Below the pieces are notes generated by a model. The model was not told where the DNA came from. It was given only the letters and a program-made list of their open reading frames with translations, and searched no databases. A stretch of DNA of 64,000 nt, taken from positions 62,001-126,000 of the forward strand of contig NZ_CABHOU010000054.1 in assembly GCF_902168175.1 (NCBI RefSeq). Direction: 5' to 3'. Both the position numbers and the translations under genes were made by a program. The stretch is from an uncultured Chitinophaga sp. (lineage in GTDB: Bacteria > Bacteroidota > Bacteroidia > Chitinophagales > Chitinophagaceae). This document shows, piece after piece, positions 19,001-25,932 of this stretch; position 1 is the stretch's first letter; each line of letters starts with the position of its first letter.

Positions 19001-19141
19001 TTTAATACTATTGTTGGCCCAGGCTTTCACCTTGGTGGTAACCGCGCCGGGAAACAGGAACGGCAACAGGAACAACGCCAGCAACAGCAGGGAGGTAGAT
19101 ATAGAAGTAACTTTCAGGCCTTTTAAAATGGCTCGTTTCAT
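16016..19141 (-). CDS. AsmA-like envelope protein
   Basis: A 1041-residue protein with one N-terminal membrane anchor (about residues 13-33) and a very long beta-rich region, the layout of the AsmA-like / bridge-forming lipid-transport superfamily. The early segment WANNSIKGDLNFSKARLSFFNHFPSLTLTL is typical of AsmA N-termini, and LRMRISGLQPRFEGQVSFDG-type repeats occur late. The C-terminal ~25 residues are acidic (EEKDDEAPEEETAQQ). Such proteins sit in the periplasm and are thought to carry phospholipid between membranes; that role here is inference from the fold. The start ATG at 19141 has no competing upstream start. It is probably transcribed alone. Confidence 0.8.
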   Translation of the reverse strand: MKRAILKGLKVTSISTSLLLLALFLLPFLFPGAVTTKVKAWANNSIKGDLNFSKARLSFFNHFPSLTLTLYEVSLKGAAPFSSDTLIAAKEVALGVNLATLFSNSVGIDEIYLTEGDVHVLVDSAGHPNYNVYESSPSTSGEPADSGSASLKIARIQLEHCNVIYDDRSLPMYIRAMDLNYTGKGDLSKAQFDLFSDINIGAFDLSYGGTSYISSKKLNGNLVTKINTNSLDFIFERNDIKINELPVAFKGAFGFLKNGYRMDFSLQAKQSALQDFFSALPSEYVSWAKETTVQGIADLDATLAGEYIAETNTMPGITFNLNVRNGLISHAKAPVPVKNLYLNFRSSMSQLNTDSLRINIDSIFFNLDKDYFSAVLRTTGFTTPQIYAQLNTDLDLEKWSSAVGLQSAELKGRLQARLHANGRYATGVVYKGIRNHPDTVVTSIPAFNLAATLRNGYFKFAGMPQGLKDIRFDVQASCPDSNYAHTQFNINDINANLLSNYIKGFLRLKNFSAPHVDAQLESVLHLADLQQFYKTDSLDVQGDLNIAISSKGSYVPAKRLFPVTTATLTMNNGEVRTPYYPKPLQKINIDARITNTTGTLRSLKVDLKPVSFEFEGQPFMLKADLNNFDNLRYNITSRGILPLGEIYKVFAIKGYNVEGFIKTNLAFAGSQSDAVAGRYHLLHNKGTMQVKDVMVNAELFPLPFYIRSGLFRFEQDKVWFDQFKATYGKSDLVLNGALSNVIGYATQTNQTLKGSFDVKCNYILVDELMVNGGDAGTAATSAPGVVMVPANLSLVLNAAARKVHFNGIDINNFHGQVGLDSNKIKLGKTGFTIIGAPVEMDATYTSVSPRKATFDYRISAAEFDIKRAYNEIKLFHDLASSAASASGIVGLTYQLSGRLDENMDPVYPSLKGGGELTLKKIKLKGFRLFNSVSKSTGKEGLSDPDLSKVTIKTTINNNIITINRTRMRISGLQPRFEGQVSFDGRLNLKGRVGLPPFGLFGIPFNVTGTQEKPVVKLKRGKNGELLEEKDDEAPEEETAQQ

Positions 19142-19310
19142 CTTGAAATAAGGAGAGTTTATCGGAATAAAGTATTAACAGGACTCTACAGGTAGTAACA
19201 AATTGTACGCAGGAATGTTGGCAAAGTTAGCCATTTTAAGCAATCGCGGCTTCATATAGGCAGACGGGTATATTTTATCTGCAGCCAGGCTGTAAATCCC
19301 GCCTATTGCT

Positions 19311-19347
19311 GTAAATAAAAAGGGCGCTCTTATTACAAGAACGCCCT
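19311..19347 (-). terminator. Terminator of the TauE/SafE gene
   Basis: On the reverse strand AGGGCGTTCTT / AAGAGCGCCCT with one mismatch, then TTTTTATTTA, 22 bases after the stop codon. Confidence 0.85.
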
Positions 19348-19369
19348 CTGAATTATGGCAAAAGAAAAC

Positions 19370-20335
19370 TTATAACCAGGAAAGGATGATGGTGCGCAGG
19401 CTCATTAATATCACGAGTGTACCCACGATCAGCATCAATGGTTTACGCTTGATGCGGCGTACCAGGATGGCTGCAAACGGAGAAGCAATAACACCGCCGA
19501 TGATAAGGCCAACAATTACGTGCCAGCTATTAATGCCGTTAAAGAACAGGAACGTGCTGGCACTGGCCAGTGAAATAAAGAACTCTGCCGCATTTACAGA
19601 ACCGATGGTGTAGTGTACCGTGCGGCCCTGGCTCAGCAGGGTAGAGGTCACTATTGGGCCCCAGCCGCCGCCGCCGATGGAGTCCATAAAGCCGCCGAAC
19701 AGCGCCAGCGGACCCAGGTTGCGGGTTTTGCTTTTCTTCTTTCTATTCTTCAAAGCTTTGGTAATAATGATGATACCAAGTACAAGCAGGTAAGCGCTCA
19801 TAAATGGTTTGATCACATCGCCGTTAATCCAGTCGCTCAGTAACCAGGCGCCGGCAATAGCGCCCACTACACCCGGTATCAGCAGGTTCAGGAACAGCTT
19901 TTTATTAACGTTACCCAGTTTGAAATGCGCAATGCCAGATACCCCGGTGGTAAACACCTCGGCCACATGTACACTGGTACTGGTAATGGCAGGGGATACA
20001 CCCAGGCCCAGCAACATCGACGAAGAAGATGCCCCGTAAGCCATACCCAATGCCCCGTCTATCATTTGCGCGGCTAAACCTACACCAATGAAGAAAAACA
20101 GGTCTTTCGTAAATATCTTGCCCGCTAATACCCCCACCCTGGTTTGCGCATCGTGCGACAAACCATAGAAGTAGGCATATACACCGGCTAACAGCACTAC
20201 ACCGATAACACCTATTATTGCCCAGAGCACACGGTTCGACTTATTTTCCTCGTTTACCAGGTCAATAAGCACTTCCTGGCTCTCTACGGTAGCCTTGCGT
20301 TGCTCAATTTTATCGATCACCTCATTATGCGACAT
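19370..20335 (-). CDS. TauE/SafE-type sulfite/anion exporter family permease
   Basis: A 321-residue polytopic inner-membrane protein with about eight or nine hydrophobic segments. The family motifs GAxxGAxxG-like (DGALGMAYGASSSSMLLGLG) and GGFMDSIGGGGWGPIVTSTLL in the second half match TauE/SafE (DUF81) permeases, which export sulfite, sulfoacetate or related anions. The N-terminal ~45 residues are cytoplasmic and Glu/Lys-rich (NEVIDKIEQRKATVESQE), longer than in minimal members. No sulfur-metabolism gene is adjacent, so the substrate is unknown. Confidence 0.82.
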   Translation of the reverse strand: MSHNEVIDKIEQRKATVESQEVLIDLVNEENKSNRVLWAIIGVIGVVLLAGVYAYFYGLSHDAQTRVGVLAGKIFTKDLFFFIGVGLAAQMIDGALGMAYGASSSSMLLGLGVSPAITSTSVHVAEVFTTGVSGIAHFKLGNVNKKLFLNLLIPGVVGAIAGAWLLSDWINGDVIKPFMSAYLLVLGIIIITKALKNRKKKSKTRNLGPLALFGGFMDSIGGGGWGPIVTSTLLSQGRTVHYTIGSVNAAEFFISLASASTFLFFNGINSWHVIVGLIIGGVIASPFAAILVRRIKRKPLMLIVGTLVILMSLRTIILSWL

Positions 20336-20751
20336 ATATTATAGTGCTTGTATAGTCTATAGATATTGTGGACTAAAATAGGCTGAATATCCGGCATCTC
20401 CAAATATTTCAGAAAATAAAAACCGGGGGAAGTGCAGAGGGGTTTGCCTTTGGGGGATATACATGAGTATAAATTTTCAATTGGAAAAGTGCTGAAGATG
20501 GGGCGCGGTGTAGAGAGGAGAGGCCTGTCACTGTACACACCGATAGTAGCAATGATAAGCACGTTGCGCCGCCATGGTTGGGCTCACGCGCCAACAATGC
20601 TTTTTACTGACGGGGTGGTGGGGCTGCAAACCCAATAACAGTGGCTCCGGAAGCTCGTGACTGACACGAAGATTTGCTCTGATGGCAGCATCGTGAATAC
20701 GCAAATCCAACACCGTTGCATCCCGGGCTTTTACTGATGGGAAAAACTGGC

Positions 20752-20816
20752 GCTGTCGCAATCACACCCGCAGGACTAAAAACAGGTTTTACCGTCCGCT
20801 TACCCTCCGCTTCTCC
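20752..20816. repeat. ~65-bp dispersed element, copy 1
   Basis: Begins GCTGTCGCAATCACACCCGC and ends ACCCTCCGCTTCTCC. A second copy, 64 bases with roughly 85% identity by eye, lies at 45435-45498 in the same orientation. Neither copy lies in a recognisable gene. Confidence 0.75.
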
Positions 20817-20843
20817 TTGTCTTGTCCTTATGCTCAGGCTATA

Positions 20844-20883
20844 TTTTCTGCTTTCAGGACAATTTTTTCTGCTTTCAGGACAA
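20844..20883 (+). repeat. Two-copy 21-bp direct repeat upstream of the 20932 gene
   Basis: TTTTCTGCTTTCAGGACAA occurs perfectly at 20844-20862 and 20865-20883. It ends 48 bases before the ATG at 20932, which is a position suited to a regulator site, but this is inference. Confidence 0.8.
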
Positions 20884-20931
20884 CCTTTCGGCTTGCTGGT
20901 ATGCGAACTTTATAATAAAAAACGAACAAAC

Positions 20932-21993
20932 ATGGCAGTATATATACATAACGTTATTACGTACGGCCTTAGCGGCAAATACGGCAAGGCCGGCTACTTC
21001 CGGCAGCGCAACGGACGTACTTACTTTTGCAGGCAGGAAAACCCTTACACGGGGCCGCTATCGCTGAAGCAGGTGACAAATAACAACCGGTTCCGCGAGG
21101 CGCAGTTGTTTGCCCAAATGATCATCGGCGATCAGGAAAGGAAGGCGGTGTATGCCAGTCGTGCACGGAAAGGCCGCAGTGCCTACAACGAGGCCATCTC
21201 AGATGCCATGCATGCCCCGGAAATAAAGGAAGTGCAGGTGTGTGAACGCAGCATTTACATACGGGCAACGGATAATTTCGAAGTAACGCAGGTAAGGGTG
21301 CAGTTGTATGACGATACAGGAGCGCTGTTGGAGGAAGGGCTGGCAGTGGGTGGCAGCGGGGAATGGTACTACCAGGTCAGCCTAACGATTACCGCCCGTG
21401 TAGTGATCACGGCTTTTGATGCAGCAGGGAATACTGATTTGCAGGAAGTGTTCGCTGAAGGCATAAAACAGTTGCCGCAGCCTGGGCAGCCCTGCTCATC
21501 GCCCCACCTGCTTCCTGCGGTTGAAGAGTGCGACGCAACGGGGGCTGGGGAGAATTCCCCAGCCCGGGCCCATAAAAAAAGGCCGTCCCTTACGGAACAG
21601 CCTTTTACTTCAAAGAAAATATTTTTACATCACCTGGTGCTGGTCGTCGGCGAGCGTATTGGTTTCTACGGTCGGGTGCGTGGCAGGCACTTTGCGGGTG
21701 AGGAAACGTTTCTGGAAAAGGAGGATGGAAATAACACCTACAGAAATGGCGGCATCGGCGATGTTAAATACGGGCCGGAAAAAGATGAAGTACTCACCGC
21801 CCCATACCGGTACCCAGGTTGGCAGGGTGCCTTTGTACAGCGGGAAGTACAACATATCTACCACTTTGCCATGCAGGAAACTTGCGTATCCGCCGCCCTC
21901 AGGCAGGAATTTGGCCACATCGGCCGGGGTGCTTTCTGTAAATATAAGACCGTAGAACATGCTGTCGATCAGGTTGCCCGCAGCGCCGGCTAA
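20932..21993 (+). CDS. Hypothetical protein with an abnormal convergent tail
   Basis: The first ~180 residues from ATG 20932 are protein-like. They open with HNVITYGLSGKYGKAGYFRQ, contain an Arg/Lys/Asn-rich middle, and end in a beta-sandwich-like stretch (VRVQLYDDTGALLEEG...VVITAFDAAGNTDLQEVF). I recall short Bacteroidota hypotheticals of this type but no function. After about residue 185 (~21480) the frame stays open through a hairpin and then antisense through lspA to 21993, giving a Pro/His/basic tail that looks non-coding. A stop lies in each other frame nearby (TAA at 21464, TGA at 21522), so a frameshift or lost stop is likely. The track start at 20716 crosses the repeats and is rejected. 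Confidence 0.5.
   Translation: MAVYIHNVITYGLSGKYGKAGYFRQRNGRTYFCRQENPYTGPLSLKQVTNNNRFREAQLFAQMIIGDQERKAVYASRARKGRSAYNEAISDAMHAPEIKEVQVCERSIYIRATDNFEVTQVRVQLYDDTGALLEEGLAVGGSGEWYYQVSLTITARVVITAFDAAGNTDLQEVFAEGIKQLPQPGQPCSSPHLLPAVEECDATGAGENSPARAHKKRPSLTEQPFTSKKIFLHHLVLVVGERIGFYGRVRGRHFAGEETFLEKEDGNNTYRNGGIGDVKYGPEKDEVLTAPYRYPGWQGAFVQREVQHIYHFAMQETCVSAALRQEFGHIGRGAFCKYKTVEHAVDQVARSAG
21574..21606 (-). terminator. Terminator of lspA
   Basis: On the reverse strand AAAGGCTGTTCC / GGGACGGCCTTT with two internal mismatches and a GTAA loop, followed by TTTTATGGG. It lies 19 bases after the lspA stop. A second GC-rich palindrome (GGGCTGGGGA / TCCCCAGCCC, 21542-21565) sits just beyond it. Confidence 0.75.
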
Positions 21994-22293
21994 TATCAGC
22001 GAACCGCAGATCAGCAGGCCCCTGTGGTACCCATCGCGGATCAGGCGTTTCATGTATACGAAACCTACCACCACGGCTATAAGGCGGAACAGGGTCAGGA
22101 AGATCTTGCCAAAGTCGCCACCGAACTGCAGTCCGTAGGCCATGCCTTCGTTCTCGATAAAATGAATATGGAACCAGTCGGCAAATATGGTGTGCTCCTG
22201 GGTAAGGAACATGTTCGTTTTGATCCAGAATTTCAGTGCCTGGTCTACCAGCAATACCAGTATTACAATTATAACTACGTGACGATATTTCAA
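21625..22293 (-). CDS. lspA: Lipoprotein signal peptidase II
   Basis: A 222-residue inner-membrane aspartyl protease with four membrane segments that cleaves prolipoproteins at the lipid-modified Cys. The two catalytic Asp boxes are GNLIDSMFYG and FNIADAAISVG. There is no ATG at the family start: the track's 269-residue version begins inside the upstream gene and includes non-family sequence. A TTG at 22293 (then KYRHVVIIVILVLLVDQ) fits the family start and leaves a 65-base gap to murF-alr. The C-terminal ~25 residues are a hydrophilic extension. The many lipoproteins in the window are its expected substrates. Confidence 0.9.
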   Translation of the reverse strand: MKYRHVVIIVILVLLVDQALKFWIKTNMFLTQEHTIFADWFHIHFIENEGMAYGLQFGGDFGKIFLTLFRLIAVVVGFVYMKRLIRDGYHRGLLICGSLILAGAAGNLIDSMFYGLIFTESTPADVAKFLPEGGGYASFLHGKVVDMLYFPLYKGTLPTWVPVWGGEYFIFFRPVFNIADAAISVGVISILLFQKRFLTRKVPATHPTVETNTLADDQHQVM

Positions 22294-22358
22294 AATCTCT
22301 GAGTTTTTGCCAAAAATAGTATTTTCTTTTAATCCTTTACAGGTTTGATGATCAATAA

Positions 22359-24860
22359 CTATTCCTGGAAATAGATACGTTTTACACGCTGGGATATGCC
22401 GGTGAGGATTTCGTAAGGGATGGTGTCGGCCCACGTAGCGAGTTGTTGTACAGACAGTTGTTCGCCAAATACGATCACCACGTCGCCCTCTTTAACGTCG
22501 GGAACATGGGTTACGTCGAGCATGAGCATGTCCATGGCGATGGTACCGGCCACAGGTACCAGTTTGCCGCGTATCAGCATCTGGCCTTTGCCGTTGCTGA
22601 GCCTGCGGCTGTAACCATCAGCATAACCGATACGTACGGTCGCAATTACGGAGGGAACTTCGGCCTTCCATTTGCCGCCGTAACCTACGGTTTCGCCTGG
22701 GGCGAGGTGTTTTACCTGGGCCACGGTGGTTTTGAGGGTGCTTACGTTCTTAAGTCTGGCCTGCATGTCCTCACTACAGTCTATTCCATACATGCCAATA
22801 CCCAGGCGTACCATATCGAACTGTAAGTCGGCGTGGCGGTGAATACCGGCGCTGTTGGCAATGTGGCGGATGATAGGGTAGCCCAGCGATTTTTGCAGTT
22901 CGGCGCTCATTTCGCGGAACAGGTGCCCCTGTTTCTTGGTGAATTCGTCCATATTCGGGTCGTCGCTGCCGGCAAGATGACTGAAAATGGATTTCACGAT
23001 AAAGTGACCATGTTCTTTCAACTGGCGGGCGAGTTCGGGAATGTCTTTTTTCTCAAAACCCAGGCGGTGCATGCCGGTATCCAGCTTAATGTGCACGGGG
23101 TAATTGAGTTTATTGGCAGCACGTACTTCTTCCTCGAAGAGGCTGAGCAGGTGCATGGAGTAAATTTCTGGTTCCAGCCCCCATTGCAGGATGGCATCGA
23201 AGGTGCTGGGTTCGGGGTTCATCACCATGATAGGCATGGTAATGCCGGCCCGGCGAAGTTCCACTCCTTCGTCGGCGTAGGCCACGGCGAGATAGTCTAC
23301 ACCATGGAACTGCAGCAGGTTGGCTATTTCGAAACTGCCGCTTCCGTAAGAAAATGCTTTCACCATGCCCATTAATTTGGTGCCTGGTTTCAGCAGCGAC
23401 TGGTACTGGGTAATATTATGGGCCACCGCCGAAAGGTCTATTTCGAGGATGGTTTGATGTGCTTTATGTTCCAGCAGTTTGCCAATGCGCTCGAACTCGA
23501 ACACACGGGCACCTTTTACCAGGATGGTTTCCTGCACAAAGTTCTGCGGGTTAAATTCCTGGATAAATTCATCTGTACTCTGGTAAAAACTGCTTTTTAA
23601 GCCGAGTACCTGCTGGAAGATCTTTTTCTCACGGCTGATGTTACGGCCAATGCCTACCAGTTGCTGGATGCCCTTTTGCTCAAGCAGCGCCGCCACTTCT
23701 TCATAGAGGCTAAAGTCGCTTTTGCCGCTTTGTAAGATGTCGCTGAGAATAACTGTTTTGTTCGGGTGCTGGCGTTGCTGTTGTAAAAAATCCAGTGCAA
23801 TACTCAGCGATCCCATATCGGAATTATAGCTGTCGTTAATGATGGAGCTGTTGTTGATGCCCTGCCTCAATTCCAGTCGCATGGCGATGTTGCCGAGGCG
23901 TTCCATACGTTCCTGGATGGTAGTCTGCGGGATGTTCATGTACAACATCAGGGCCCAGCAGTTAATGGCATTTTCGATTGAACCTTCGTCGCTAAAGGGG
24001 ATGCTGATGCTGATCGTTTCCTCTTTATACAACGCGTCTATACGAGTATGATTATTCAGTTTTTCGCAGTGGGTAATACGCAGGTCTGCATCTGTTTTGC
24101 GCGACCAGGCGAAGAGTTGAATGGCTTTGTCCGTTTCGCGTTTACCTACCTGTGTGTGAAAGTTCAGCACGCATTCGTTTAGCGCGAGGTAATCTTTCGG
24201 GTAGATGAGTACGTCACTTTTCATGAACAACACCAGTTTCTCATTGATCTTCTGGCGGATGTTCAGAAAGCCTTCGCTGTGCGCTTCACCGATGTTGGTG
24301 AATATACCGATGGTAGGTTTGATGAGTTTCTCGAGGTTCACCATTTCGCCTGGTTGGGAAATGCCTGCCTCGAATATCGCCAGGTCGTTATCGGCTTTCA
24401 TCTGCCAAACAGACAGTGCAACACCGGTTTGAGAGTTATAGCTTTTAGGACTGCGTACGATGTTATGGTCTTTTTCCAGCAGCTGGTATAACCATTCTTT
24501 TACGATGGTTTTACCGTTACTACCGGTAACGCCTATCACCGGCAAATGGAAATGCTGACGGTGCCAGGCTACTAATGCGTGTAGTGCCTGTAAGGTGTCT
24601 TTTACCAATATCACATTGGCCTTGGGGTACTTCTGAAGGTCTGTTGTTTCGCTTATTATGAAATTGCTTACGCCTTTTTCATAAAGCTCTTCAATAAACT
24701 GGTGCGCATTGCGGCGCGCGCTAACAAGGGGAATGAACAATGACGTTTCTGCGAAATTCAGCTTTCGGCTGTCCAGTACAATGTGTTCGATCTCCGGAGC
24801 ACCTGTTTGTTGCAACAGCTCTCCCTTCAGTACCTTGCTGATGGTTTCTGCGTTATACAC
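22359..24860 (-). CDS. Bifunctional MurF-type ligase / alanine racemase
   Basis: An 833-residue fusion typical of Bacteroidota. Residues ~1-455 are a Mur ligase (P-loop GVTGSNGKT at 110-118, FEAGISQPGEM, NDSYNSD) like MurF, which adds D-Ala-D-Ala to the UDP-MurNAc-tripeptide. Residues ~465-833 are a PLP-dependent alanine racemase, with PLP Lys K501 in MVKAFSYGSG and RIGYADGYSRRLSNG near the catalytic Tyr, making D-Ala from L-Ala. The translation start is GTG. A separate full murF lies at 35.7 kb, so the ligase half may be redundant or specialised. lspA follows on the same strand. Confidence 0.92.
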   Translation of the reverse strand: MYNAETISKVLKGELLQQTGAPEIEHIVLDSRKLNFAETSLFIPLVSARRNAHQFIEELYEKGVSNFIISETTDLQKYPKANVILVKDTLQALHALVAWHRQHFHLPVIGVTGSNGKTIVKEWLYQLLEKDHNIVRSPKSYNSQTGVALSVWQMKADNDLAIFEAGISQPGEMVNLEKLIKPTIGIFTNIGEAHSEGFLNIRQKINEKLVLFMKSDVLIYPKDYLALNECVLNFHTQVGKRETDKAIQLFAWSRKTDADLRITHCEKLNNHTRIDALYKEETISISIPFSDEGSIENAINCWALMLYMNIPQTTIQERMERLGNIAMRLELRQGINNSSIINDSYNSDMGSLSIALDFLQQQRQHPNKTVILSDILQSGKSDFSLYEEVAALLEQKGIQQLVGIGRNISREKKIFQQVLGLKSSFYQSTDEFIQEFNPQNFVQETILVKGARVFEFERIGKLLEHKAHQTILEIDLSAVAHNITQYQSLLKPGTKLMGMVKAFSYGSGSFEIANLLQFHGVDYLAVAYADEGVELRRAGITMPIMVMNPEPSTFDAILQWGLEPEIYSMHLLSLFEEEVRAANKLNYPVHIKLDTGMHRLGFEKKDIPELARQLKEHGHFIVKSIFSHLAGSDDPNMDEFTKKQGHLFREMSAELQKSLGYPIIRHIANSAGIHRHADLQFDMVRLGIGMYGIDCSEDMQARLKNVSTLKTTVAQVKHLAPGETVGYGGKWKAEVPSVIATVRIGYADGYSRRLSNGKGQMLIRGKLVPVAGTIAMDMLMLDVTHVPDVKEGDVVIVFGEQLSVQQLATWADTIPYEILTGISQRVKRIYFQE

Positions 24861-24904
24861 TTTTATTATGGTTTGTCGAGTTGGCTACTACCGCCTATTA
24901 ACGG

Positions 24905-25855
24905 TTAAACCTTCTGGTCTGTTACGTCTTCTGGTAAATTTTTCTTTTGATGGTATAAGGAATACAGGATGGAACCACCCAAACATGCCACTATAACGAT
25001 AAGTGACACATATATGGGAATGTTAAAGTGAAAATATTCTACAAGCATCTTGGCACCAATAAATATCAATACGATAGCAATGCCTTGCTGAAGATAATCG
25101 AATTTATCCACAGCGCCACGTAATAAAAAGAACAGCGAGCGCAGGCCCAGTACGGCAAAGATGTTGGACGTATACACGACCAAAGGTTCTTTACTAATAG
25201 CGAACACGGCCGGTATAGAGTCGAGCGCAAACACAACATCTGTTACGGCCAGCATCATTACTACAATGGCGAGGTTGGTGAAAAACAGTTTGTTGTTGTG
25301 CCGTACCCAGAATTTCTCTTCCGGGTTATCGTGCGTAATACGCAGGCGTTTGCTGATGAACTTGTACACCGGGCTTTCGGCCGGATTGTACTCATCGTCC
25401 TGCTTTACAAAGAACATTTTGAAACCGGTGTATACCAGGAACGCGCCGAAGATGTAAAGTATCCAGTGGAAGCGTTCGATGAGGGCCACGCCCAGGGTAA
25501 TAAATATCGCACGCAGCACAATCGCCATCAGGATGCCGATGAGCAACACACGGGCGTAATTGGATTCTTTGACTTTAAAGAACCCGAAAATAAGTATGAA
25601 CACAAAGATGTTGTCGATGGATAGCGACCATTCCATGAGGTAGGCGCTGAGGAAGCTGATAGCGAGGGTAGAACCATCTTCGTACCAAACATAACCAAAA
25701 AACAGAAGGGCGAGCCCAACCCAGAAGGAGGTCTGGACCAGAGCCTTTTTAATTGAAATGGTAGAAGACTTTTTACTCAGTAGGCCGAGGTCAAAAATAA
25801 GCGCAACTAAAATAACAATGCCGAAAACGATAAACGTCCATTGCTCCGCGTTCAT
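24905..25855 (-). CDS. TerC family integral membrane protein
   Basis: A 316-residue polytopic inner-membrane protein with about nine hydrophobic segments. The family core EWSLSIDNIFVFILIFGFFKV, with buried acidic residues, and the later VTDVVFALDSIPAVFAI repeat it as an internal duplication; both are TerC hallmarks. TerC-type proteins have been tied to tellurite tolerance and, more recently, to manganese export. No other ter gene is nearby, so metal handling is the more likely job (inference). Its C-terminus ends in a charged tail (KKNLPEDVTDQKV). Confidence 0.9.
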   Translation of the reverse strand: MNAEQWTFIVFGIVILVALIFDLGLLSKKSSTISIKKALVQTSFWVGLALLFFGYVWYEDGSTLAISFLSAYLMEWSLSIDNIFVFILIFGFFKVKESNYARVLLIGILMAIVLRAIFITLGVALIERFHWILYIFGAFLVYTGFKMFFVKQDDEYNPAESPVYKFISKRLRITHDNPEEKFWVRHNNKLFFTNLAIVVMMLAVTDVVFALDSIPAVFAISKEPLVVYTSNIFAVLGLRSLFFLLRGAVDKFDYLQQGIAIVLIFIGAKMLVEYFHFNIPIYVSLIVIVACLGGSILYSLYHQKKNLPEDVTDQKV

Positions 25856-25880
25856 ATACAGGATGAAATTTTATGAAAGG

Positions 25881-25888
25881 CAAAGATA
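25881..25888 (-). promoter_or_regulatory. -7 element upstream of terC
   Basis: Reverse-strand TATCTTTG, an exact match identical to the tRNA-Ser -7 box, 26 bases before the start codon. No clear TTG partner was found. Confidence 0.4.
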
Positions 25889-25932
25889 ATGCTTTCAAAT
25901 CATCCTTTTTTGGCTAATACTATGTCATAGTG

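Larger units (their letters stand above)
20336..20931. other. Repeat-rich intergenic region, no supported gene
   Basis: 596 bases between the TauE/SafE gene and the hypothetical gene at 20932. It holds a TGTACACACC half-palindrome (near 20530), two GCTTTTTACTGACGGG / GCTTTTACTGATGGG copies (near 20598 and 20727), a ~65-bp element also found near 45.4 kb, and a 21-bp-period direct repeat just before the next gene. Short ORFs here (62-81 aa) overlap each other on both strands, and none looks protein-like. Confidence 0.6.

Noticed and set aside
20409-20761. Small ORFs in the 20.3-20.9 kb spacer
   Set aside because: 62-81 residues on both strands, mutually overlapping, no ribosome-binding site or conserved look.
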